Assembly (NCBI GenBank): GCA_945787495.1
Contig: CALZIL010000063.1
Span: 1-32,855 of the forward strand
From: an uncultured Afifella sp.
Lineage (GTDB): Bacteria > Pseudomonadota > Alphaproteobacteria > Rhizobiales > Afifellaceae
DNA: 32,855 nt
Direction of reading: 5' to 3'
The position numbers and the translations under genes are program-made. How positions within the stretch are numbered: position 1 is the stretch's first letter; every line of letters begins with the position of its first letter. Under the pieces are notes generated by a model. It was given only the letters and a program-made list of their open reading frames with translations. It was not told the origin of the DNA and did no database searches. Below, piece by piece: positions 8,698 through 17,827 of the stretch.

Positions 8698-9839
8698 GCC
8701 TTCCCGCGCACCATGACGCTGTCAGTTCAACAAGTTCGGCGATCCTCAACGCGCTTCCCCATCCGGTTGTGCTGGTTGATGCGGACGATGCGATCACCGG
8801 CGCCAATCAGGCTGCCGAACAGTTCCTGCAGGCCGGTGCCGCGGTGCTCAACCGCCACAAGCTCGATCATTTCATCCCCTTCGGCAGTCCGATATTCGGC
8901 CTTCTGGAGCAGGTCCGGGCGCGCCGATCGACGGTGACCGAATACCGCGTCGACATCAGCTCGCCACGCATTGGCGCTGACCGTGTCGTCGACATTTACG
9001 CTTCGCCTGTCGCTGAACATCCGGGCCACGTCACCATCATGTTCCTGCCGCGCTCGGTGACTGAAAAGATCGACCGCCAGCTGACCCACCGTGGCGCCGC
9101 GCGATCCGTCACTGGTCTGGCGGCGATGTTGGCGCATGAGATCAAGAACCCGCTATCGGGTATTCGCGGTGCGGCTCAGCTTCTGGAAGCAGGTGCCGAT
9201 GAAAATGACCGGACGCTGACCCGGCTCATCTGCGATGAGGCCGACCGCATTGTCGGTCTCGTTGACCGCATGGAGGTTTTTGCCGACGACCGGCCGGTGC
9301 CGCGCGAACCGGTCAATATCCATGTCGTGCTCGGCCGCGTGAAAACCCTGGCGGCCTCCGGCTTTGCCCGCGGCGTCCACATCAGGGAGGATTATGACCC
9401 GTCCCTGCCGCCAATTCATGCTAACCGCGACCAGCTCATTCAGGCCTTCATTAATCTTGTGAAGAACGCCGCAGAATCTGTTGCCGAACAAGATAATCAG
9501 GAGATTGTTTTTCAAACCGCTTTTCGACCGGGCATTCACCTTTCCGTGCCTGGCAGCGCCAGCAAGGTCAGTCTGCCGCTGGAAATTTCGGTCACCGACA
9601 ACGGGCCGGGCGTTCCCGACGACATGCAGCCCTATCTGTTCGATCCCTTTGTGACCTCCAAGGCCAACGGCAGCGGTCTCGGACTGGCTCTGGTCGCCAA
9701 GATCATTGGCGACCATGGCGGCGTGATTGAATGCAAATCAAAGCCGCACAAGACGACGTTCCGCATGCTGATGCCGGTCCATTCCGGCCCCGTCGAGTCG
9801 GGCATGGCGGGCGAAACCGATGTCGGAGACCTGCCATGA
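8694..9839 (+). CDS. ntrB: Nitrogen regulation sensor kinase NtrB
   Basis: The 381-residue soluble histidine kinase/phosphatase is controlled by PII proteins and phosphorylates NtrC when nitrogen is short. A PAS domain spans about residues 15-120. The phosphoacceptor is His148 in [19 protein letters not shown]. The ATPase domain shows the N box ([11 protein letters not shown]), the G1 box (DNGPGVPDD) and the G2 box (GSGLGLAL). No membrane segment is present, as expected. The start overlaps the dusB stop. The stop lies in an unusual repeated junction before ntrC, described separately. Partners are ntrC immediately downstream and the ntrY/ntrX pair after that. Confidence 0.97.
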   Translation: MSLPAHHDAVSSTSSAILNALPHPVVLVDADDAITGANQAAEQFLQAGAAVLNRHKLDHFIPFGSPIFGLLEQVRARRSTVTEYRVDISSPRIGADRVVDIYASPVAEHPGHVTIMFLPRSVTEKIDRQLTHRGAARSVTGLAAMLAHEIKNPLSGIRGAAQLLEAGADENDRTLTRLICDEADRIVGLVDRMEVFADDRPVPREPVNIHVVLGRVKTLAASGFARGVHIREDYDPSLPPIHANRDQLIQAFINLVKNAAESVAEQDNQEIVFQTAFRPGIHLSVPGSASKVSLPLEISVTDNGPGVPDDMQPYLFDPFVTSKANGSGLGLALVAKIIGDHGGVIECKSKPHKTTFRMLMPVHSGPVESGMAGETDVGDLP

Positions 9840-9860
9840 TCCCCGGAGGCCTGCCATGAT
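9831..9860 (+). repeat. 20-bp-offset direct repeat at the ntrB/ntrC junction
   Basis: CTGCCATGATC occurs twice, beginning at 9831 and at 9851. The first copy contains the ntrB stop in ATGA form (9836-9839). The second contains the likely ntrC start and again reads ATGA (9856-9859). Between them lies the ntrC ribosome binding site GGAGG. The first ATG opens a seven-codon frame (Met-Ile-Pro-Gly-Gly-Leu-Pro) that ends at the TGA overlapping the ntrC start. Confidence 0.8.
9845..9849 (+). promoter_or_regulatory. Ribosome binding site deciding the ntrC start
   Basis: GGAGG at 9845-9849 is six bases before ATG 9856. It supports that start over the in-frame ATG at 9820, which lies within ntrB and would add twelve residues that do not belong to a receiver domain. 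Confidence 0.75.
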
Positions 9861-11298
9861 CAAAGGCACCATTCTCGTCGCCGACGATGATGCAGCGATC
9901 CGTACAGTGCTCAACCAGGCGCTGTCGCGCGCCGGCTATACGGTGCGCCTGACCTCCAATGCCGCAACTTTGTGGCACTGGGTGGCGGAAGGCGAGGGCG
10001 ACCTGATCGTCACAGATGTGGTGATGCCCGATGAGAACGCCTTCGATCTGTTGCCGCGCATCAAGCGGGCCCGGCCGGATCTGCCGATCATCGTCATGAG
10101 CGCCCAGAACACCTTCATGACGGCGATCAAGGCGTCGGAGAAGGGCGCCTATGAATACCTGCCCAAGCCCTTCGATTTAAAGGAACTGATCGCCATTGTC
10201 GGCCGCGCCATGAGCGAACCGCGCGGCGGTGCCGCCACGCCGGTCGAGGACGAGCAGGTCGAGGCCATACCGCTGGTCGGCCGTTCCGCCGCGATGCAGG
10301 ACATCTACCGGATGCTGGCGCGGCTGATGCAGACCGATCTGACGGTCATGATTTCCGGCGAATCCGGCACCGGCAAGGAACTGGTCGCCCGCGCGCTGCA
10401 CGATTACGGCAAGCGCCGCAACGGCCCTTTCGTCGCCGTCAATATGGCGGCGATCCCGCGTGAACTCATTGAATCAGAGCTTTTCGGCCACGAGCGCGGC
10501 GCTTTCACTGGCGCCCAGACGCGGGCCTCCGGTCGCTTTGAACAGGCGGAAGGCGGTACACTTTTTCTCGATGAGATCGGCGATATGCCGATGGATGCGC
10601 AAACCCGCCTCCTGCGGGTCCTGCAACAGGGCGAATACACCACCGTCGGCGGCCGCACGCCGATCCGCACCGATGTTCGGATTGTTGCCGCGACCAACAA
10701 GGATCTGCACCAGCAAATCCGTCAGGGTTTGTTCCGCGAGGATCTGTTTTTCCGGTTGAACGTTGTGCCGGTTCGACTGCCGCCGCTGCGCGAGCGCGCC
10801 GACGATATCCCCGATCTGGTGCGGCATTTCCTCTCCCGGGCCGAGAGCGAAGGCTTGCCGGTCAAGACCATCGACGCCGATGCGCTTCAGGCGTTGCAGC
10901 TTTATCGCTGGCCGGGAAACATACGCGAACTGGAAAATTTGATCCGCCGCCTGACGGCGCTTTATCCGGGTGAGACCATTGCCGCCGCCTTGATCGATGC
11001 TGAACTCAATCCGCTGCAGCCGAGCGCACCGGAAAATCCAATATCGGATGAAGAAACCCTGCGCGGCGCCGTCGAGCAGTATCTGTCATATTATTTTGCC
11101 GGTTTCGGCGATGATCTTCCGCCGCCGGGTCTTTATCACCGTGTTTTGCGCGAAATCGAGTTACCGCTGATCGCCGCCGCCCTCGGAGCAACCCGCGGCA
11201 ATCAGATCCGCGCTTCCGACTTGCTGGGGCTAAACCGCAACACTCTGCGCAAGAAAATCCGCGATCTGGACCTGCAAGTGGTGCGTGGTCAGCGCTGA
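9856..11298 (+). CDS. ntrC: Nitrogen regulation response regulator NtrC
   Basis: The 480-residue sigma-54 activator turns on nitrogen-assimilation promoters when phosphorylated by NtrB. The receiver domain has its acidic pocket at Asp10-Asp12, the phosphoacceptor Asp54 in [10 protein letters not shown] and the conserved Lys in YLPKPFD. The AAA+ domain contains the Walker A loop GESGTGKE, the sigma-54-contacting GAFTGA loop and the Walker [12 protein letters not shown] Fis-type helix-turn-helix closes the protein around [20 protein letters not shown]. All key parts are intact, unlike NtrX, which has no GAFTGA. It is the last gene of the dusB-ntrB-ntrC set; 79 bases separate it from the ntrY remnant. 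Confidence 0.98.
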   Translation: MIKGTILVADDDAAIRTVLNQALSRAGYTVRLTSNAATLWHWVAEGEGDLIVTDVVMPDENAFDLLPRIKRARPDLPIIVMSAQNTFMTAIKASEKGAYEYLPKPFDLKELIAIVGRAMSEPRGGAATPVEDEQVEAIPLVGRSAAMQDIYRMLARLMQTDLTVMISGESGTGKELVARALHDYGKRRNGPFVAVNMAAIPRELIESELFGHERGAFTGAQTRASGRFEQAEGGTLFLDEIGDMPMDAQTRLLRVLQQGEYTTVGGRTPIRTDVRIVAATNKDLHQQIRQGLFREDLFFRLNVVPVRLPPLRERADDIPDLVRHFLSRAESEGLPVKTIDADALQALQLYRWPGNIRELENLIRRLTALYPGETIAAALIDAELNPLQPSAPENPISDEETLRGAVEQYLSYYFAGFGDDLPPPGLYHRVLREIELPLIAAALGATRGNQIRASDLLGLNRNTLRKKIRDLDLQVVRGQR

Positions 11299-11377
11299 CC
11301 TGTTTTTCGCCTGATTTGTGGCATAATCGTCACGGCTGTTGCGTGAATGCATCTGATTTGGCACCATCGGATCGGCA

Positions 11378-13535
11378 ATGCTTGCGAACCAGGATCGGCT
11401 GAACACGATGACCTTGACCGCTGCGGACGAACCGCAAATCGGCCAACGCGACACCGCTTTCCGCGAGCACAACCGAATCGCACGCGCTATCGGCCTTCTG
11501 GTCGTACTGATTGCGCTGGCGGCCTCGGCGGGTTCGTTCCTCGTTTTGACCGGCGGCACCCAAATTGAACCGACACCGTCGGTCGTTCGCAATGCCGGCA
11601 TCATCAACGGCATTGTCGTTTTCGGACTTATCGCCGTTCTTGGCTATGAAGCTTATGGCCTGTGGCTGGCGCGTCAACGTGGCCGCGCCGCCGCCCGCTT
11701 GCATGTGCGTATCGTCGCTCTTTTTTCCATCGTTGCCGCGCTTCCCGCGATCCTTGTTGCGATCATTGCCTCCATCACGCTCGACAAGGGCCTCGACCGC
11801 TGGTTTTCAGATCGCACCCTGGCGATCATCGACACCTCCCGCAACGTTGCCCAGGCCTATATCGCGTCGCGACCGCGCCGTGATTTTGGAAGGCAAGACC
11901 CGGACCAATCTCGCCGTGCCGCCGCCGCCGGAAAAAATCTTCACCGAAGCCGATAAGGGTGATCCCTCGCTGATCGCGCCTGGAACGACCAACCTCGTCG
12001 GCGGCGTGCTCAAGCTGGCCAATTTCGACGACGTCTACCTTTATCTTGCCCGTCCAATCGACCCGCGCGTCACGCGTCACGTCAGGCTGACCAATGAAAA
12101 TGCCGAGGAATACCGCAAGCTTCTGGAAAACCGCTTCGGCGTCCAGGTCGCCTTCGCCATACTCTTCGTCGGTATGGCGCTGGTTGTCTTCTTGTCCGCG
12201 ATATGGATTGGCCTCGGCTTCGCAAATCGGCTTGTTGCGCCCATCCGGCGCCTGATTTCCGCTGCCAGTGACGTCTCCACGGGCAATCTCGACGTACAGG
12301 TGCCGGTCCACGGCGCCACCGGCGACATCGCCTCGCTGGCTGACACGTTCAACACCATGACCAGCCAGCTGAAAACCCAGCGCAACGACGTTTTGACCGC
12401 CAATACGCAGCTTGATGAAAGGCGACGTTTTACCGAAGCGGTGCTGTCGGGCGTATCGGCCGGGGTGATCGGCCTCGATCCGGCGGGCAAGGTCACGCTG
12501 GCCAACGAGCCGGCTCTGGTGGCTTTGGGGCTGCAGGAATCGGATCTGATCGACCAGCGCCTTGCCGATCTGGTGCCCGAATTCACTACGCTTATCGACG
12601 AGGTTCGGTTGCGCGGCCGCGGACCGGCACTGGGTCAGGTCCAGCTGGCCGGCGCAGGCGGCCAGCGCACTCTCAACGTTCAGGTGACGCAGGAATGGGC
12701 CGACCACAGCGACGATGGCATGGTGGTGACGCTGGATGACATCACCGATCTTGTGGGTGCCCAGCGGCGGTCGGCTTGGGCCGATGTGGCACGCCGCATC
12801 GCCCATGAGATCAAGAACCCGCTGACGCCGATTCAGCTGTCGGCGGAAAGGCTGAAACGCCGCTACGGATCGCGCATTGCCGAAGACGACCGCGGTGTAT
12901 TCGATCAATGCACCGATACCATCGTTCGTCAGGTCGGAGATATTCGCCGCATGGTCGATGAATTCTCCGCCTTTGCCCGCATGCCCAAGGCCGTCATGGA
13001 ATACCGTGACCTCCGCGAGGTCGTGCGTGAAGCCGTATTTCTGCAGGAAGTAGGCAATCCCGATATCCGCTTCCAGCTTGACAGCCCGCCCGATCCCGTC
13101 ATGGCACGGGTTGACCATCGTCTCGTGACTCAGGCGCTGACGAACATCGTCAAGAACGCCACCGAGGCAATCGAGGCAGTGCCACAGGCCGAGCGCGAAG
13201 CTGGCCTGATCGTGATCCGGATTCGGCCGCAGGAGGACACGGCGATCATCGAAGTGGAAGATAACGGCAAGGGATTGCCCAAGCATGATCGAGACAGCCT
13301 GCTTGAGCCTTATATGACGACCCGCGAGAAGGGCACCGGGCTCGGCTTGGCGATCGTCCGCAAGGTTATGGAAGAGCACGGCGGTACGATCGACCTGCTT
13401 GACGCGGTGCCGGCGGAAAATGGCAATCGAGGCGCTGTGGTGCGACTGACCTTTCCCGATGGGAAGGTGACGGTCAGCGACGCTGACGAAGGTGCTCAAT
13501 CCGGTGAGGGTATGGATGTGAGGGAGGTGGTCTAG
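11378..13535 (+). pseudogene. ntrY: ntrY sensor kinase, frameshifted and with part of the sensor region missing
   Basis: NtrY is the membrane histidine kinase that pairs with NtrX. The N-terminal part reads in one frame from ATG 11378 (or 11408) and contains three membrane helices, ending sensibly at about 11863 (NVAQAYIA), then runs into junk and a stop at 11954-11956. The rest reads in the +1 frame from about 11871: AVILEGKTRTNLAVPPPP, the periplasmic end, a fourth helix (VAFAILFVGMALVVFLSAIW), HAMP, PAS, the His box [15 protein letters not shown], the N box NIVKNATEAI and the G boxes DNGKGL and GTGLGLAI. Comparing the order with typical NtrY, roughly 50 residues of periplasmic sensor between the helix end and AVILEG seem absent. 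So the break looks like a deletion not divisible by three, not only a one-base slip. A sequencing or assembly error cannot be excluded. An internal GTG at 11880 could start a soluble kinase half. Confidence 0.82.
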
Positions 13536-13538
13536 CCC

Positions 13539-14900
13539 ATGGCAACCGATATTCTGGTCGTCGATGACGAAGCCGACATCCGTGACCTCGTTTCCGGCAT
13601 TCTGGAAGACGAAGGCCATGGAACCCGGGCAGCCGGCAACAGCGATTCAGCGCTGGCTGCCATAGCAGCGCGCCGCCCGAGCCTGGTGTTTCTCGACATC
13701 TGGCTGCAGGGCAGCCGGCTTGACGGACTGGCGCTCCTCGATGTCATCCATGAGCAGCATCCGGATTTGCCGGTGGTCATCATTTCCGGCCATGGCAACA
13801 TCGAAACAGCGGTCTCGGCCATCAAGCGCGGTGCTTATGACTACATTGAAAAGCCATTCAAGGCGGACCGGCTTGTGCTGCTCGCCGACCGGGCGCTGGA
13901 AGCCTCCAGGATGCGCAAGGAAATTGCCGATCTGAAGCACAAGTCCGGCGAGATCATCGGTCTGATCGGCTCGTCGAGCGCGATGAATCAATTGCGCGGT
14001 GCCATCGAGCGCATCGCGCCGACCAACAGCCGGGTCATGATTTTCGGCCCATCCGGCGCCGGCAAGGAACAGGTTGCACGCGCCATACATGCGGCTTCAT
14101 CGCGGGCGCAAGGGCCGCTCGTGGCTCTCAATGCGGCGGCCATTACGCCGGAGCGGATGGAACATGAGCTGTTCGGCACCGAAACCGTCAACGGGTCCGG
14201 TGGCAAGGTCGGTGCGCTTGAGCAGGCGCATGGCGGCACCTTCTATCTTGATGAAATCGCCGATATGCCGCGCGAAACACAAAACAAGATCCTGCGCGTT
14301 CTTGTCGACCAGACCTTTGAGCGCGTCGGCGGCTCCACCAATGTCACGGTCGATGTCAGAATCCTCTCATCGACGGCGCGTGACCTTGAGGTGGAGATCA
14401 ATGAGGGCCGCTTGCGTGAAGATCTTTTCCATCGCCTGAACGTGGTTCCGCTACGTGTGCCCTCGCTGGCTGAACGCCGCGAAGATATTCCCCAACTGGT
14501 GGCCCATTTCGTCGAGCAGGTTTCCGTGTCAGCCGGGCTTCCGGTCCGCGGGATCGGCGATGACGCCATGGCTGTTCTCCAGGCGCATGACTGGCCAGGC
14601 AATCTGCGCCAGCTGCGCAACAATGTTGAGCGGTTGATGATTTTGGCGCGCGGCGATCCGGAAGCAACGATATCGGCCGAGATGCTGCCGCCGGAGATCG
14701 GCGAGATTCTTCCTGCCACGCCGGCGCAGGGTGCGGCGCAAATCATGTCGCTGCCGCTTCGTGAAGCACGGGAAGTGTTTGAACGCGAATATCTTCAGGC
14801 GCAGATCAATCGCTTTGGCGGAAATATTTCGCGCACCGCCGAATTTGTCGGCATGGAGCGATCGGCCCTGCACCGCAAACTGAAAAGTCTCGGCGTCTAG
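13539..14900 (+). CDS. ntrX: Response regulator NtrX
   Basis: The 453-residue regulator is the partner of NtrY and governs nitrogen, redox and envelope genes in alphaproteobacteria. The receiver has Asp10/Glu11 and phosphoacceptor Asp53 in VFLDIWLQG. The AAA+ domain has Walker A GPSGAGKE and Walker B FYLDEIADMP. Where sigma-54 activators carry GAFTGA, this protein has TETVNGSGGKVGALEQ, so it probably does not engage sigma-54, as is usual for alphaproteobacterial NtrX. The C-terminal Fis-like helix-turn-helix contains GGNISRTAEFVGMERSALHRKL. A GGAGG at 13523-13527, inside the end of ntrY, precedes the ATG by eleven bases. The gene is intact although its kinase gene is broken. Confidence 0.97.
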   Translation: MATDILVVDDEADIRDLVSGILEDEGHGTRAAGNSDSALAAIAARRPSLVFLDIWLQGSRLDGLALLDVIHEQHPDLPVVIISGHGNIETAVSAIKRGAYDYIEKPFKADRLVLLADRALEASRMRKEIADLKHKSGEIIGLIGSSSAMNQLRGAIERIAPTNSRVMIFGPSGAGKEQVARAIHAASSRAQGPLVALNAAAITPERMEHELFGTETVNGSGGKVGALEQAHGGTFYLDEIADMPRETQNKILRVLVDQTFERVGGSTNVTVDVRILSSTARDLEVEINEGRLREDLFHRLNVVPLRVPSLAERREDIPQLVAHFVEQVSVSAGLPVRGIGDDAMAVLQAHDWPGNLRQLRNNVERLMILARGDPEATISAEMLPPEIGEILPATPAQGAAQIMSLPLREAREVFEREYLQAQINRFGGNISRTAEFVGMERSALHRKLKSLGV

Positions 14901-14953
14901 GTCGCGGGCTTGTAGATAGGGCTGCCATTAGGGCGCAGGGGGACACCAGGGCG

Positions 14954-16330
14954 ATGCGTGTTATCATTTGCGGAGCGGGCCAGGTTGGATCCGGCATCGC
15001 CGAAAAACTGTCGGCGGAAAACAATGATGTAACGGTGGTTGATACATCAACTCGGCTGGTCAACAGGATCCGCGACACGCTCGACGTGCGTGGTTTTGTC
15101 GGCCACGGCGCGCATCCCGACGTGCTGGCCCGGGCCGGCGCCGGCGAAGCCGACATGATCGTCGCCGTCACGCTTTATGACGAAGTCAACATGGTTGCAT
15201 GCCAGGTCGCCCATTCGCTTTTCAACGTGCCGACCAAGGTCGCCCGTGTGCGCGCGCAAGGGTATCTGGCCAAACATTACCGCAACCTGTTTTCCCGCGA
15301 GCACATGCCGATCGACGTCATTATTTCGCCTGAAGTCGAAGTCGGTGAAATGGTTCTGCGGCGGCTGGCCCAGCCGGGTGCGATCGAGACTATACCCTTT
15401 GCCGACGACAAGGTGACGGTGCTCGGCATTGCGTGTGACGATGATTGCCCGATCATCGACACGCCGCTGCGCCAGCTGACGGAGCTGTTTCCCGACCTCA
15501 CGGCGACGGTTGTTGGTATCCTGCGCAATGACAGCCTTTTCGTGCCGCGATCGGCCGATCAGATGATGGCCGGCGACATCGTCTATGTGATGACATCGAC
15601 CGAACGCGTGAAGCGCACGCTCACCATATTCGGCAAGGAAGAGCAGACCGGCTCGCGGATCCTGATCGCCGGCGGCGGCAATATCGGCCTCTATGTGGCC
15701 GAAAATCTTGAACAGCGCAGCAGCCGGGCAAAGATCAAGATTATCGAGCTCAGCCATCCGCGGGCTGTCGAGATTGCCGAACGCCTCGATCGGACGGTCG
15801 TGCTGAACGGTTCGGCCATGGACGCTGCGATTCTGCACGAAGCCGATATCGGCGAGGTCGACACGATGGTTGCGCTGACCAACGACGACAAGGTCAACAT
15901 CCTGTCCTGTGTCATGGCCAGGAAACTTGGCGCCCGTCGAAATCTTTGCTTGTTGAACGATGCAGCCTTTCCACCACTGGCTGGCACGATGGGGATTGAC
16001 GCTGTTATCAATCCCCGGTCCGTGACAATCTCGCGGATCCTGCAGCATGTCCGGCGCGGGCGCATTCAGACCGTCCACACCATCCAGGACGGGGCGGCCG
16101 AGGTGATCGAGGCCGAAGCTCTTGAAACCTCGCCGCTGGTTGGCCGGCCTCTGCGCTCGCTTGATCTGCCGGGCGGCATGCGGATTGGCACCATCGTGCA
16201 CAAGGGAGAGGTGATTACGCCGACAGGTGAAAGCCAGATCGCCCCCGGTGACAGGTTCATCATATTCGCGACCGCCGACCAGGTTCCAAAAGTGGAGCAG
16301 ATGGCGCGTGTCAGTCTTGAATATTTCTGA
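14954..16330 (+). CDS. trkA: Trk potassium uptake regulator TrkA
   Basis: The 458-residue cytoplasmic protein is the NAD(H)- and ATP-binding gating subunit of the Trk potassium transporter. It consists of two RCK units in tandem. The first nucleotide-binding glycine motif is GAGQVG at 7-12 and the second is GGGNIG at 240-245, each followed by a Rossmann fold and a small C-terminal RCK_C domain (DDKVTVLGIA and the last 80 residues). Both halves keep their acidic residue after strand 2 (VVD at 28-30). The membrane partner trkH follows 19 bases downstream. The gene sits 53 bases after ntrX, and an ntrYX-trkA order is common in alphaproteobacteria, so co-transcription with ntrX is likely. Confidence 0.97.
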   Translation: MRVIICGAGQVGSGIAEKLSAENNDVTVVDTSTRLVNRIRDTLDVRGFVGHGAHPDVLARAGAGEADMIVAVTLYDEVNMVACQVAHSLFNVPTKVARVRAQGYLAKHYRNLFSREHMPIDVIISPEVEVGEMVLRRLAQPGAIETIPFADDKVTVLGIACDDDCPIIDTPLRQLTELFPDLTATVVGILRNDSLFVPRSADQMMAGDIVYVMTSTERVKRTLTIFGKEEQTGSRILIAGGGNIGLYVAENLEQRSSRAKIKIIELSHPRAVEIAERLDRTVVLNGSAMDAAILHEADIGEVDTMVALTNDDKVNILSCVMARKLGARRNLCLLNDAAFPPLAGTMGIDAVINPRSVTISRILQHVRRGRIQTVHTIQDGAAEVIEAEALETSPLVGRPLRSLDLPGGMRIGTIVHKGEVITPTGESQIAPGDRFIIFATADQVPKVEQMARVSLEYF

Positions 16331-16349
16331 GCGGTTCTGAAGCAGCGCA

Positions 16350-17810
16350 ATGTCGGCCGTAATCCGCCATTTGGCGATCGTGCTGATCGGGCTTTCCGTC
16401 CTGATGGTCTTGCCGGCCTTGATGGCGCTTGCCGATGCGGACCGGTCTGCCGCAGCGGCCTTTATCACGCCAGCGATTTTGATCGCCGGTCTGGCAGGCA
16501 GTGTCATTGTTGCATTGCGCGACCTGACGCCGCCGCTCAGTCGGGTCGGCAGCCTCCTTCTGATAATCGTGACTTGGCCGTGCCTGTCTCTGGTCGCCGC
16601 ATTGCCGCTTGCCCGCATATCCGCGCTGACTTTCGGATCATCGGTCTTTGAATGCCTGTCGGCTTTAACGACCACCGGAATGTCTCTCATTATTGATCTG
16701 GATTCCCAGCCCGTGGCTCTGCTGTTCTGGCGTGCCTTGCTACAGTGGTATGGCGGCGCGCTGACGCTTGTGATGATGGTGCTTTTGCTGGCTCCGATGG
16801 CGGTCGGCGGGCTGCCCCATCGCCGCATTTCCCTGGTCAGCCGCACCCGCACGCGCTTTGGCGGACGTATTGCCAATCAGGTACGGATTATCCTGGTTGC
16901 CTACGTATTTACGACGCTGGCCTGTATGGTCTGGCTGGTTGCATCCGGTGTCGGTCCGGCCGAGGCCGTCTTTCTCGCCCTTTCAACCATATCCACCGGT
17001 GGCATGACGCCGCGCGACGGGCCGCTTGACAGTTACATTCCGATGTTCGGGCAAATTGGCCTGATTGTCTTCATGATCCTCGGCGCGACCAGCATTCTGT
17101 GGCAGGGCATGATCTTGCGCCGCGATGGTCATCAGCTGCTGCGCCACCGTGAGAGCTACGCGGTAATTGGCGCGGCTGTCGCCGTCGGTCTTGTCCTTGC
17201 GGAGCTTTATTATCTGGCCGCGGGCAAGGGTCTTGCCAATTTGCCGACCTCTTTGCTCGAAGGCTTGTTTGCTGGAGCCTCGTTGATTTCCACGTCCGGC
17301 TTCCATGTCCGTGAGGAGAGTTTTTCCGTCTTGCCGCTGGCCGTATTGTTCTTGTGCGCCCTGGTCGGCGGCGGCGCCATGTCGACCGCCGGTGGTTTGA
17401 AAATGTTTCGGATCGGCGTGCTCCTGCGCCAGGCGGAGCGCGAGCTTTCAAAATCGCTTTTCCCCCATGGCGTCAAGACAACGCGCGCCGGGGGCCACGT
17501 GTGGATCGACGACGACGTCAGGGGCATTTATGCTATGGTTGTGGCGTCGATATTAGTTCTCGCCTTGACCAGTGCCGGTCTCGCATTGGCCGGGTTGCCA
17601 TTTGCCCCGGCGATTGCTGCTGCCCTGGCCGCTTTTTCCAATATCGGGCCCCTTTACGGCGCCGGACCTATCGCCGCCGAACCCTGGCCGGCGCTGTCCA
17701 GTCTGCCGGCGCATGGTCTTGGGTTCTTGGGGCTTGCGATGGTTGCCGGGCGGATCGAGGTTCTGGCCTTGTTCGGCATCCTGAACATTGCATATTGGCG
17801 CAATCGCTGA
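16350..17810 (+). CDS. trkH: TrkH-family potassium transporter membrane subunit
   Basis: The 486-residue protein has about ten to twelve hydrophobic helices and the four selectivity-filter-like loops of the Trk/Ktr/HKT superfamily: SALTTTGMS at about residue 106, STISTGGMTP near 213, ASLISTSGFHV near 313 and FSNIGPLYG in the C-terminal part. The filter glycine is present in each. Potassium enters through this subunit and TrkA gates it from the cytoplasm. The start ATG lies 19 bases after the trkA stop, so the pair is one operon. The first helix begins at about residue 8 with no signal peptide. Confidence 0.96.
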   Translation: MSAVIRHLAIVLIGLSVLMVLPALMALADADRSAAAAFITPAILIAGLAGSVIVALRDLTPPLSRVGSLLLIIVTWPCLSLVAALPLARISALTFGSSVFECLSALTTTGMSLIIDLDSQPVALLFWRALLQWYGGALTLVMMVLLLAPMAVGGLPHRRISLVSRTRTRFGGRIANQVRIILVAYVFTTLACMVWLVASGVGPAEAVFLALSTISTGGMTPRDGPLDSYIPMFGQIGLIVFMILGATSILWQGMILRRDGHQLLRHRESYAVIGAAVAVGLVLAELYYLAAGKGLANLPTSLLEGLFAGASLISTSGFHVREESFSVLPLAVLFLCALVGGGAMSTAGGLKMFRIGVLLRQAERELSKSLFPHGVKTTRAGGHVWIDDDVRGIYAMVVASILVLALTSAGLALAGLPFAPAIAAALAAFSNIGPLYGAGPIAAEPWPALSSLPAHGLGFLGLAMVAGRIEVLALFGILNIAYWRNR

Positions 17811-17827
17811 TTTGAGAGTGAAACGTC

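Noticed and set aside
11350-11400. Sigma-54 promoter (TTGGCAC) before ntrY
   Set aside because: The GG at -24 has no GC at the required ten-base spacing.
11826-13619. Long open minus-strand frame opposite the ntrY 3' part
   Set aside because: A shadow of the kinase domain; the plus strand carries all histidine kinase motifs in order.
15047-16876. Long open minus-strand frame across trkA and the start of trkH
   Set aside because: It crosses two real genes and has no recognisable domain; typical antisense frame of a GC-rich genome.
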